Positions 28,749-36,321 of a stretch of 64,000 bases of DNA are shown one piece after another. The first letter of the stretch is position 1; each line of letters opens with the position of its first letter. The DNA comes from Mycolicibacterium litorale (GTDB taxonomy: Bacteria; Actinomycetota; Actinomycetes; Mycobacteriales; Mycobacteriaceae): NCBI GenBank assembly GCA_002007745.1, contig CP019882.1, positions 1,054,001 through 1,118,000 of the forward strand, written 5' to 3'. The position numbers and the translations under genes were made by a program. A model generated the notes under the pieces. It saw nothing but the letters and a program-made list of their open reading frames with translations. It searched no databases and had not been told where the DNA came from.

Positions 28749-30053
28749 TCAGCGGCTGAGTTCTTCGGCTACGTCGTCGAGTGCGGCGACCAATCGGTCG
28801 ACCACTTCGTCGGCGACCGCGTCGTCCACCACCGATGACAGTGCGAATTCGTTGCCGTCGCCGATGAGCACTCCCCGGCGGATGGCCGCCAGGTGGAAGA
28901 GCCGGGACATGCCGATGTCCTCGCGTGGTCCGATCGGGGACGGGACCGTGGCCGACAGGTAGGCGCCGAAGGCGCTGCCGATGCCGGTGGTGACCATGGG
29001 TAGACCTCGTTGTGCGGCGGCACTTTCCAATGCGGTCCGAATGTGCTGTGCGCGCCGGTCCATGGCGTCGATCACCGCAGCGGTCAGGTCGCGTACCGCA
29101 ACGGCTCCGCAGGCGGTGCCCAAGACGTTTCCGTTGAAGGAGCCGCCGTGGTAGATGCGGTCGGGCCGGTTCGGATCGAGCTGGCCGATGATGTCGGGGC
29201 GTCCGACCACCGCACCGACCGGCGTTCCTCCGCCGATGAACTTGCCGAGCATGGTCAGGTCGGCTTCGACACCGTAGTACTGGGCCGAGCCGCCCTCGGC
29301 GAGCCGGAACATCAAGCAGTCGTCGAGGATGAACAGCGCGCCGTGCTGATGTGCCAATTCCTGTACCCCGGAGAGGAATTCGGGCTCTGCCGCGATGACG
29401 ACCCCGGTGTACATCACCGACTCCAGGATCACCGCCGCGATCTCGTCGCCATGCTCGGCGAATGCCCGTCTGAAGCTGTCCAGGTCGTTGAACACCCCGA
29501 GCCGGGCCCGCCCGGGATCTTCGCCCTGGCCGTGCAATCCGGCCTCGAGCACGTCGTAGGAACCGTGGTATCCAGCCCAGGATTTGAGTATTGAGCGTCG
29601 TCCGGTGAACGCCCGCGCCAGCTTGACGGCCAGCATGCTGGCCTCGGTCCCGGTGTTGGCGAACCTGACCAGCCCGTGGGTGGGAATGCGCTGGGCGAGC
29701 AGTTCGGCGAAGGCGATCTGGCTGCGCGATGTGCCCGGCCAGGCCGTGCCCGAGCGCAACACGCGCTCGGCCACTTCGACCACTGGTGGATACGCATGTC
29801 CGTGAATGAGGCTGAGCCCGTTGCAGAACATGTCGATGTATCGCCGACCGTCGGCGTCGAACAGGTAAGGGCCGCTGCCCCTTTCGAAGACCATCGGATA
29901 CGGCGCGAACCACCCCACCGTTCTGGTGCTGCCGCCCGGGAGCACGGCCTGCGCACGCTCGGTCAGCTCACGCGACTTCGGTGTCTCGGCGACGAACCGC
30001 TGCCTAAAGGTGCGCCACGCCTGGTCGACGGTGGTCTGCATGGACGCGGTCAC
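28749..30053 (-). CDS. Class III aminotransferase (GSA-aminotransferase-like)
   Basis: This PLP-dependent fold-type I aminotransferase of about 434 residues resembles glutamate-1-semialdehyde aminomutases and the beta-amino acid aminotransferases. VLPGGSTRTVGWFAPYPMVF and GPYLFDADGRRYIDMF are the N-terminal signature, LFILDDCLMFRLAEGG contains the PLP Asp, and the PLP lysine is in LGKFIGGGTPVGAVVG. The GTG at 30053 overlaps the GntR stop (GTGA); an ATG at 30041 is the alternative. The LMFRL variant after the Asp is more like beta-transaminases than haem-pathway enzymes, and its operon is catabolic. Confidence 0.8.
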   Translation of the reverse strand: MTASMQTTVDQAWRTFRQRFVAETPKSRELTERAQAVLPGGSTRTVGWFAPYPMVFERGSGPYLFDADGRRYIDMFCNGLSLIHGHAYPPVVEVAERVLRSGTAWPGTSRSQIAFAELLAQRIPTHGLVRFANTGTEASMLAVKLARAFTGRRSILKSWAGYHGSYDVLEAGLHGQGEDPGRARLGVFNDLDSFRRAFAEHGDEIAAVILESVMYTGVVIAAEPEFLSGVQELAHQHGALFILDDCLMFRLAEGGSAQYYGVEADLTMLGKFIGGGTPVGAVVGRPDIIGQLDPNRPDRIYHGGSFNGNVLGTACGAVAVRDLTAAVIDAMDRRAQHIRTALESAAAQRGLPMVTTGIGSAFGAYLSATVPSPIGPREDIGMSRLFHLAAIRRGVLIGDGNEFALSSVVDDAVADEVVDRLVAALDDVAEELSR

Positions 30054-30724
30054 TGCGGGCCGGCCGCATGCGTCTCGGCGGTCTGCAACCATTCCGGATG
30101 GTTGTCCAGGGTCAGCCGGGTGCGTCTGATGTGGATCCGGTGCAGGTCGGCGGCGTCCTCGGCGGCGCGGCGTTCACAGGCCTCGACGAGATTGCGGTGC
30201 TCGATGTTCGATTGCGGCAGGCTGGCCGGCAGCAGCGAGTAGACGCCGCGGAATTGCCGGTTGGCTTCCTTGAGTCGCTGAATCTCCCGGTTGATGCGGG
30301 TCATGCCGCTGCGCACCGACATCAGCTCGTGGAACTCGGCGTCCATCCGGAGATATCCGGCGATATCGCCCTTGGCCGCCAGCTCGTCGCCCTCCTCGAC
30401 GAGCTCACCGAGGCGCTCCAGGTCCTCCGCGGTGAGCAGGGGGACGCTCGCGGCCACGGTGATCGGCTCCAGCGCCTCGCGCATCAGGTAGACCTCGCGC
30501 AGCTCTTCGGGATTCAGCGGGGCCACCCGGGCTCCCACGTCGGGCTCGATGGTGATCAGACCCTCGGCGGCGAGCAGGTGCAGCGCTTCACGTGCCGGGA
30601 TACGGCTGACCGAGAACTCGGCCGCGATGTTCTCCTGGACGATCCGCCGACCGGGCGCAAGCAGTCCCGAGACGATCTGTTCCCGAAGCGCTGCGTGGAT
30701 CTCTTGGGCCTTCGAGGGCTTCAC
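30050..30724 (-). CDS. GntR-family (FCD) transcriptional regulator
   Basis: This protein of about 224 residues has a winged helix (residues 5-70, with SRIPAREALHLLAAEGLITI) and an all-helical FCD ligand domain containing the metal-site residues in RMDAEFHELM and NIEHRNLVEA. The GTG at 30724 gives a family-typical N terminus. It is the first gene of the operon aminotransferase-ridA-hyuA-hyuB-permease-CoA ligase. The start codon sits directly at one of two identical inverted 11-bp sites, so autoregulation is likely. Confidence 0.82.
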   Translation of the reverse strand: MKPSKAQEIHAALREQIVSGLLAPGRRIVQENIAAEFSVSRIPAREALHLLAAEGLITIEPDVGARVAPLNPEELREVYLMREALEPITVAASVPLLTAEDLERLGELVEEGDELAAKGDIAGYLRMDAEFHELMSVRSGMTRINREIQRLKEANRQFRGVYSLLPASLPQSNIEHRNLVEACERRAAEDAADLHRIHIRRTRLTLDNHPEWLQTAETHAAGPQ

Positions 30725-30734
30725 TGTATCCAAT
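30724..30734. promoter_or_regulatory. GntR operator candidate, proximal copy
   Basis: CTGTATCCAAT reaches exactly to the GTG start of the GntR gene. It is the perfect reverse complement of the element at 30786-30796, and both resemble the TTGTATACAA-like sites of FCD regulators. Confidence 0.6.
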
Positions 30735-30785
30735 ATGGCTCGATTCTGAGCTCTACTGCCAGAACGTCCTGGGGTTTCAACCACG

Positions 30786-30796
30786 ATTGGATACAG
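30786..30796. promoter_or_regulatory. GntR operator candidate, distal copy
   Basis: ATTGGATACAG is the inverted partner of 30724-30734; the match extends to 12 bp with the next base. The 51-bp spacing between copies would allow looping or repression across the operon promoter. Confidence 0.6.
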
Positions 30797-30985
30797 TAGG
30801 GCAGAGTGCGCGCCCCGGCAACCCATACCGGCCAACTCTTCGCTCGCGGTACCGGCGCGTAGTTGTCAACGGGCGCTGCCCAACTCGCGGTCGTCTCGGG
30901 GCACCGCTGCCGTTCTGGGCGCTCAACCGGCCGCAACAGCGGGCCTGCGCGCCACGATCGGGCGCCGATCGTGTAAGAACACCAC

Positions 30986-32173
30986 GTGAGTACGAGCGAT
31001 AACGGGATTCTCATCGTCGGCGGCGGGCTGGCCGCCACCCGCACCGCCGAGCAGCTGCGCAAGTCGGAGTACGCCGGGCCGGTCACCATCGTCAGCGACG
31101 AGGTTCACCTGCCCTACGACCGTCCGCCGCTGTCCAAGGACGTTCTGCACGCCGACCTCGACGACGTCGCGCTCAAACCGGCTCAGTTCTATGCCGACAA
31201 CAACATCACGCTGCGGCTGGGCAGTGCGGCCACCGCCCTGGACACCGCCGCCAAAACGGTGACCCTGGCCGACGGTTCAGTGCTGGGCTACGGCGAACTG
31301 GTCATCGCGACCGGCCTGGTGCCCAAGCGTATTCCGTCGTTCCCCGACCTGGACGGCATCCGCGTGCTGCGCAACCTCGACGAGGCGATGGCTCTGCGCG
31401 CCCATGCCGCGTCGGCCCGTCGCGCGGTCATCATCGGGGCCGGATTCATCGGCTGCGAGGTGGCCGCCAGCCTGCGCAAGCTCGGGGTCGATGTCGTGCT
31501 GGTGGAGCCGCAGCCGGCGCCGCTGGCCTCGGTGCTCGGCGAACAGGTCGGCAATCTGGTGACCCGGCTGCACCGCGCCGAGGGCGTCGACGTGCGCACT
31601 GGCGTCGGGGTGGCCGAGGTGCGTGGCGTGGACGGCCACGTGAGCACCGTGGTGCTCTCCGACGGCAGCGAGCTGGAAGCCGACCTGGTGGTGGTCGGCA
31701 TCGGATCCCGTCCGGCCACCGACTGGCTGGCCGGCAGTGGCGTCGTGGTGGACAACGGTGTGGTCTGTGATGAGGCCGGCCGCACCAGTGTGGCAGGTGT
31801 GTGGGCGCTCGGCGACGCTGCGTCGTGGCGTGATGCGACGGGACATCAAGCGCGGGTGGAGCATTGGAGCAATGTCGCCGAGCAGGCCCGGGTCATCGTG
31901 CCGGCCATGTTGGGGCAGGAGCCGCCGTCGGTGATCGTCGTGCCCTACTTCTGGAGTGACCAGTACGACGTCAAGATCCAGTGTCTGGGCGAGCCCGAGG
32001 CCACCGACACCGTGCACATCGTCGAGGACGACGGCCGTAAATTCCTGGCCTTCTACGAGCGGGACGGTGTGGTCGCCGGTGTGGTCGGCGGCGGTATGCC
32101 GGGCAAGGTCATGAAAGTGCGCGCCAAGATCGCCGGCGGCGCGCCGATCTCCGAGGTGCTGCCCGCGTCCTGA
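30986..32173 (+). CDS. NAD(P)H-dependent ferredoxin/rubredoxin reductase (Rv0688-like)
   Basis: This 395-residue FAD enzyme resembles putidaredoxin/rhodocoxin reductases. ILIVGGGLAATRTAEQLR (residues 8-25) is the FAD dinucleotide fold, AVIIGAGFIGCEVAASLRKLG the NAD(P) fold, and VWALGDAASW the second FAD motif. It would pass electrons from NAD(P)H to a ferredoxin for a P450 or other oxygenase, and a P450 lies 12 kb downstream. The GTG at 30986 is preceded by only a weak ribosome binding site. In M. tuberculosis it adjoins Rv0687; here about 15 kb intervene. Confidence 0.85.
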   Translation: MSTSDNGILIVGGGLAATRTAEQLRKSEYAGPVTIVSDEVHLPYDRPPLSKDVLHADLDDVALKPAQFYADNNITLRLGSAATALDTAAKTVTLADGSVLGYGELVIATGLVPKRIPSFPDLDGIRVLRNLDEAMALRAHAASARRAVIIGAGFIGCEVAASLRKLGVDVVLVEPQPAPLASVLGEQVGNLVTRLHRAEGVDVRTGVGVAEVRGVDGHVSTVVLSDGSELEADLVVVGIGSRPATDWLAGSGVVVDNGVVCDEAGRTSVAGVWALGDAASWRDATGHQARVEHWSNVAEQARVIVPAMLGQEPPSVIVVPYFWSDQYDVKIQCLGEPEATDTVHIVEDDGRKFLAFYERDGVVAGVVGGGMPGKVMKVRAKIAGGAPISEVLPAS

Positions 32174-32177
32174 GTGA

Positions 32178-32200
32178 TGACGGCTGGGTTGGCGCCGTCA
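32178..32200. terminator. Hairpin between convergent reductase and VOC genes
   Basis: TGACGGC (32178-32184) pairs with GCCGTCA (32194-32200) around a 9-nt loop, five bases after the reductase stop and overlapping the stop codon of the convergent VOC gene. There is no T tract. Confidence 0.4.
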
Positions 32201-33454
32201 GAACTCGCCCAGATAGAACCGGCCGCCCTGGTCGTCGGCGCATTCCGCGGACAGTCCGTAGGGCTGACGGTTCGGTTCGGCCAGCACCGTGCCGCCCGCC
32301 TCGCGAACCCGGGTGACTGCGGCGTCGATGTCGGCCACCGTCCACATCGGGACGACGCGGTGCTGTTGGGCTCCACCACCGACCCCGGACATCGGGTGGG
32401 CATCCTGCACCGCCCACCCGTCGACGACGCGGCCGGGCTCGAATGTCCACCCCAGCACCCGGCCGTAGAACTCCCGGAAGGTTGCCGAGGCGCCGACCTC
32501 GTAGGTCACGTAGGACAGCTCACCCGGGCCCGCGCCGTTGAGCGGAGGCCGTCGTTGCTCGGCCGCAGGCCGGTAGATCGCAAACGCCATGCCCTGGGAG
32601 TCCCATGCCTGCAGTAGCGGGCCGACCGGGCATTCACGTGCGGTACCCAGCCGACCTCCGGCGGACAGGATCGCGGCACGCGCCTCGTCCAGATCGTCAA
32701 CCGCGTAGCAGCAGAGCAATGTCGCGCCGTCGGCGGGGGAGAAGTCAATAGCCTCAACAACATTGGTCACCCGCCCCGTCGGGTCACACTCCCAGCCCAG
32801 TACATGGGAGTAGAAGACCACCGCGCGGGCGGCGTCCGGGCTCAGCACGGACACGTAGCCGATGTCGCCGTGGCGGATCTGCTCGCGCACCGGTCCGCTG
32901 AGCAGCCACCGATGGCCGAACGGATCACGAATGGTAGCGGTGCGGTCGCCGTGCGCCTGGTAGGGCTCGCGTTCGACGGTGGCGCCACGCCCCCGCGCGC
33001 GTGCCAGCGCGGCATCGGTGTCGGGCATCCGAATCACCAGGCTCACCGAGGTGACGCCGGCGGTGGGCGCCCGCAGGCCGAGCTCGGTGAATTCGTCGGC
33101 CACGTACAACACTCCGCCGGACAACGCCAGTTCGGCGTGCCCGATGCGCCCGTCGTCCATCACGATCGGTTCGCCGAGCAATTCCGCTCCGAGCGCGTCG
33201 CGATACCAGTCGATCGCGGCGCGGGCATCGGCCACCGTCAGATACGGCAGGGCGGCCGGCCGCAGCGGCTCGGCGGCGGCATCCCGATGGTCCAGCTCAG
33301 CGATGGCTGCGGTGGTTGCGCTCATGAGGACTCCTTCGGCTCCGACGGGCAACGACAGCGCCGACTCCAGGCGGCGGCGCAGCTGGGCGGCGAAACTCGG
33401 ATCTGGTTGTACCGGAACGTCTTCGGTGGTCAGGATGCGCAACGGATCAGTCAT
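32198..33454 (-). CDS. Three-domain VOC (glyoxalase-fold) protein coupled to an ECF sigma factor
   Basis: This 418-residue protein has a 60-residue N-terminal segment (VQPDPSFAAQLRRRLESAL) followed by three VOC modules at about 68-186, 198-296 and 312-418. Each starts with a beta-strand and a WYRDALG/FYSHVLGW/FYGRVLGW helix. The ATG at 33454 overlaps the sigma-factor stop (ATGA), so both are co-translated. The N-terminal segment is seen in other sigma-factor-linked proteins. It could act as a ligand-sensing partner of the sigma factor or as an enzyme or resistance protein in its regulon. Confidence 0.72.
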   Translation of the reverse strand: MTDPLRILTTEDVPVQPDPSFAAQLRRRLESALSLPVGAEGVLMSATTAAIAELDHRDAAAEPLRPAALPYLTVADARAAIDWYRDALGAELLGEPIVMDDGRIGHAELALSGGVLYVADEFTELGLRAPTAGVTSVSLVIRMPDTDAALARARGRGATVEREPYQAHGDRTATIRDPFGHRWLLSGPVREQIRHGDIGYVSVLSPDAARAVVFYSHVLGWECDPTGRVTNVVEAIDFSPADGATLLCCYAVDDLDEARAAILSAGGRLGTARECPVGPLLQAWDSQGMAFAIYRPAAEQRRPPLNGAGPGELSYVTYEVGASATFREFYGRVLGWTFEPGRVVDGWAVQDAHPMSGVGGGAQQHRVVPMWTVADIDAAVTRVREAGGTVLAEPNRQPYGLSAECADDQGGRFYLGEF

Positions 33455-33966
33455 GAGGCGCCTCCTTCCGGGTAGAGGCTTCGGAATGCGCGACGGGCCC
33501 GAACCAGCAATGCCTCGGTCGCGTGCACGGTGCGCCCGATCAGCGCCGCGCATTCGGGAACTGAGCAGTCGTCCATGTAGCGCAGGGCCAGCACGGTGCG
33601 GTGTGCTTCGGGAAGGCGGGCGAGCACGCTCTCGGCGACGATGCGGTCCAGCTCGGCGTCCCAGTCGTCGGCCGGGTCCTTCTCGGGTACCTCGGCGACA
33701 CTGACCGCCTGGCGGTCCGTGCGGCGCCGGTAGTGGTCGGCGAGTTTGTGGCGGGCCACCCCGAGCAGCCAGGGCATCGCCAGTGCCGGCGGCGTGGCGC
33801 GGCGAGCGGCGTCCATCGCGGCCAGGAAGGTCTCTGAGGTGAGGTCTTCGGCTGTCGCCCGATCACCGCACCGCCGCACGAAGTAGCCGTAGACGATCGG
33901 CAGCGCCTGGTCGTAGAGCTCCAGCAGCCGGCGCGGTGCGTCGAAGGGGTCGGGGTCCGCGCTCAC
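33451..33966 (-). CDS. ECF RNA polymerase sigma factor
   Basis: This 171-residue sigma-70-family protein has region 2 at about residues 15-85 (YGYFVRRCGDRATAEDLTSETF, then WLLGVARHKLADHYRRR) and region 4 at 110-165 (LPEAHRTVLALRYMDDCSVPECAALIGRTVHATEALLVRAR, read in parts). It directs RNA polymerase to an unknown regulon. No classical anti-sigma gene is adjacent; the co-translated VOC protein takes that place. It is convergent in orientation with nothing upstream but mftR on the same strand. Confidence 0.85.
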   Translation of the reverse strand: MSADPDPFDAPRRLLELYDQALPIVYGYFVRRCGDRATAEDLTSETFLAAMDAARRATPPALAMPWLLGVARHKLADHYRRRTDRQAVSVAEVPEKDPADDWDAELDRIVAESVLARLPEAHRTVLALRYMDDCSVPECAALIGRTVHATEALLVRARRAFRSLYPEGGAS

Positions 33967-34032
33967 ACCCTTATCGTCGCCGCACGGAGCCGAACTCCGA
34001 CGCCGCCGGGACGGAAATTTCTCGACAATCTC

Positions 34033-34647
34033 TCAGTGACCCTCGAGATCGTCGAGGCCGCGCGCCACGGCGTCGAAGGCGTCGCCGAGGGCCTGCGGCA
34101 GCGACACCGACTCGTGGGCCAACCAGTATTCGTATGCCGACAGCGCGATGCCCAGCATCTGCCACGCCACCGACTGGGGGATCAGGTCGGTGGGTCTGGC
34201 GCCGATGCGTCCGGCCACGAACTCCGAGACCACGGCCCGCCAGCCCGCGTACATCGTCATCGAGTACGCCTGCAATTCCGGGGTCTGCAAAATGACCTGC
34301 ATCCGGGTTCGATGCCGGGTTTCCGAATCGTCGAAGGTGTTGAATGCCAACAACGCTGAGCGCAGCGCCGCGGTCACCGACGTTCCCGGGGGTGCCGTCT
34401 CGAGCAGGTCCCGAAAGTCCTGCAGGTGGCTGTCGAAGTCGCCCCACGGAATCGCATTCTTCGACGAGTAGTACCGGAACAGGGTTCGCCGGGCGATCCC
34501 GGAGGCCTGGGCGACGTCGTCGACGCTGACCGATCCGAAGCCGTAGGTCGCGAAGAGGTCCAGTGCGACCTCAGTGATGTGGTCGCCGGTGGTGGAGCGG
34601 CGCCGGCCCACCCGGATCCCGGGCCCACCGGCCGAGACACTCGCCAT
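34033..34647 (-). CDS. mftR: Mycofactocin system transcriptional regulator MftR
   Basis: This 204-residue TetR regulator lies divergent from mftA across 93 bp, its conserved position in mycofactocin loci. The HTH is at about residues 20-65 with [21 protein letters not shown]. Published work on M. smegmatis MftR shows it represses the mft genes and is released by long-chain acyl-CoA. ATG at 34647. It corresponds to Rv0691c. Confidence 0.9.
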   Translation of the reverse strand: MASVSAGGPGIRVGRRRSTTGDHITEVALDLFATYGFGSVSVDDVAQASGIARRTLFRYYSSKNAIPWGDFDSHLQDFRDLLETAPPGTSVTAALRSALLAFNTFDDSETRHRTRMQVILQTPELQAYSMTMYAGWRAVVSEFVAGRIGARPTDLIPQSVAWQMLGIALSAYEYWLAHESVSLPQALGDAFDAVARGLDDLEGH

Positions 34648-34692
34648 CGATCCACCTCTTCCGTTTCGGCACTCGATGCCATATTCTTGCGA

Positions 34693-34713
34693 TCTCGATC
34701 ACAATTGTCGAGA
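34693..34713. promoter_or_regulatory. Inverted repeat between mftR and mftA, candidate MftR operator
   Basis: TCTCGA (34693-34698) and TCGAGA (34708-34713) form a perfect inverted repeat with a 9-bp spacer containing CAATTG-like bases. A possible -35 TTGCGA (34687-34692) sits just before it, so repressor binding would block the mftA promoter. TetR operators commonly have this size. Confidence 0.5.
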
Positions 34714-34740
34714 ACCTGGGCCGACGGAAGGGTGCTTTTC

Positions 34741-34836
34741 ATGGAGCCGAGCCACGCAACCGAGAACGAGACCGAACTGGTGACCGAGACCTTGGTCGAA
34801 GAGGTCTCCATCGACGGGATGTGCGGGGTCTACTGA
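34741..34836 (+). CDS. mftA: Mycofactocin precursor peptide MftA
   Basis: This 31-residue peptide is the ribosomal substrate from which the redox cofactor mycofactocin is built. The acidic leader ([17 protein letters not shown]) is recognised by MftB. The conserved C terminus is IDGMCGVY, and MftC decarboxylates and cyclises the final Val30-Tyr31 pair. GGAAGGG lies eight bases before the ATG at 34741. mftB begins three bases after its stop codon. It is Rv0691A-like. Confidence 0.95.
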   Translation: MEPSHATENETELVTETLVEEVSIDGMCGVY

Positions 34837-34838
34837 CC

Positions 34839-35153
34839 GTGCCCGCCCACGCTGTGGGCGATCCGGCTGTGGCCGGGTCGAACTTCGACCCGGCCCTCAG
34901 CTGGCGTCTGCATCCGCAGGTGGCCGTGCGTCCGGAGCCCTTCGGCGCGCTGCTCTACCACTTCGGTACCAGGAAGCTGTCCTTCCTGAAGAACCGCACC
35001 ATCCTGGCGGTGGTGAACTCGCTGTCCGATCACCCCGACGCGCGCTCCGCGTTGCGAGCCGCCGGGGTCGACGAGTCCGACGAGGCGCCCTACGTGCACG
35101 CGCTGAGCGTGCTGGTGTCCTCGAACATGCTGACCTGCAAGGATTCCCAATGA
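34839..35153 (+). CDS. mftB: Mycofactocin precursor chaperone MftB
   Basis: This 104-residue PqqD-like RiPP recognition protein binds the MftA leader and presents it to MftC. The region PFGALLYHFGTRKLSFLKNRTI is the beta-hairpin core, and the helical C-terminal half follows. GTG at 34839 starts two bases after the mftA stop; an ATG at 34821 overlapping mftA is a less likely alternative. Its stop overlaps the mftC start (ATGA). Confidence 0.92.
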   Translation: MPAHAVGDPAVAGSNFDPALSWRLHPQVAVRPEPFGALLYHFGTRKLSFLKNRTILAVVNSLSDHPDARSALRAAGVDESDEAPYVHALSVLVSSNMLTCKDSQ

Positions 35154-36319
35154 CTTCGGTGGCACCGGTACCCCGGTTGATCGAGCAGTTCGAGCGTGGC
35201 CTGGACGCCCCGATCTGTCTGACCTGGGAGCTGACCTACGCCTGCAACCTCGCGTGCGTGCACTGCCTGTCGTCTTCGGGCAAGCGCGACCCCCGCGAGC
35301 TGTCCACGCAGCAATGCAAGGACATCATCGACGAGCTCGAACGCATGCAGGTCTTCTACGTCAACATCGGTGGCGGCGAACCCACTGTGCGCCCGGACTT
35401 CTGGGAACTCGTCGACTACGCCACCGCCCACCACGTCGGGGTCAAGTTCTCCACCAACGGTGTGCGGATCACCCCGGAGGTGGCGGCCCGCCTGGCCGCC
35501 AGCGACTACGTCGACGTCCAGATCTCGCTCGACGGCGCCACCGCCGAGGTCAACGACGCGGTCCGCGGTCCCGGCTCGTTCGAGATGGCGACCCGTGCCC
35601 TGGAGAACCTGGCCGCCGCCGGGTTCACAGACGCCAAGATCTCCGTGGTGGTCACCCGCCACAACGTCGACCAGCTCGACGACTTCAAGGCCCTCGCCGA
35701 CCGATACGGCGCCACCTTGCGCATCACCCGGCTGCGGCCCTCCGGTCGTGGTGCCGATGTCTGGGACGAGCTGCACCCGACCCCCGAGCAGCAGGTGACG
35801 CTGTACGACTGGTTGGTCGCCAAGGGCGAGCGGGTGCTGACCGGCGACTCGTTCTTCCACCTGTCCGGCCTGGGTGCGCCCGGCGCGCTGGCCGGGTTGA
35901 ACATGTGCGGTGCCGGGCGAGTGGTGTGTCTGATCGATCCGGTCGGCGACGTCTACGCCTGTCCGTTCGCCATCCACGATCGATTCTTGGCTGGAAATGT
36001 GGTGCGCGACAGCGGTTTCGATAATGTCTGGAAGAACGCACCGCTCTTCCGGGAGCTGCGCGAGCCGCAGTCGGCCGGTGCCTGCGGCAGCTGCGGGCAT
36101 TACGACGCCTGCCGCGGCGGTTGCATGGCGGCGAAGTTCTTCACCGGTCTGCCGCTGGACGGTCCCGACCCGGAGTGCGTCGAAGGTTACGGCACGCCCG
36201 CGCTGTCCGTGGAGCGGGACAAGCCCCGCCCCAGCGCCGACCACTCGCGCGGCAAACCCATCATGCTCACCCTGTCCACCCGTCCGCCGGCCAAGCCCTG
36301 CAACGAAAGTCCGATCTAG
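35150..36319 (+). CDS. mftC: Mycofactocin radical SAM maturase MftC
   Basis: This 389-residue radical SAM/SPASM enzyme has the SAM-cluster motif C32-x3-C36-x2-C39 in CNLACVHC. GGGEPTVRPDF follows for SAM binding. A C-terminal SPASM region carries the auxiliary-cluster cysteines (GLNMCGAGRVVC, YACPF, CGSCGHYDACRGGC and DPEC). It oxidatively decarboxylates the C-terminal Tyr of MftA and then forms a Val-Tyr lactam crosslink. The ATG overlaps the mftB stop. Confidence 0.95.
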   Translation: MTSVAPVPRLIEQFERGLDAPICLTWELTYACNLACVHCLSSSGKRDPRELSTQQCKDIIDELERMQVFYVNIGGGEPTVRPDFWELVDYATAHHVGVKFSTNGVRITPEVAARLAASDYVDVQISLDGATAEVNDAVRGPGSFEMATRALENLAAAGFTDAKISVVVTRHNVDQLDDFKALADRYGATLRITRLRPSGRGADVWDELHPTPEQQVTLYDWLVAKGERVLTGDSFFHLSGLGAPGALAGLNMCGAGRVVCLIDPVGDVYACPFAIHDRFLAGNVVRDSGFDNVWKNAPLFRELREPQSAGACGSCGHYDACRGGCMAAKFFTGLPLDGPDPECVEGYGTPALSVERDKPRPSADHSRGKPIMLTLSTRPPAKPCNESPI

Positions 36320-36321
36320 TC

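Noticed and set aside
33455..33553. N-terminal extension of the VOC protein into the sigma gene
   Set aside because: The added residues are Arg-rich shadow sequence; the ATG at 33454 overlaps the sigma stop in the usual coupled way.
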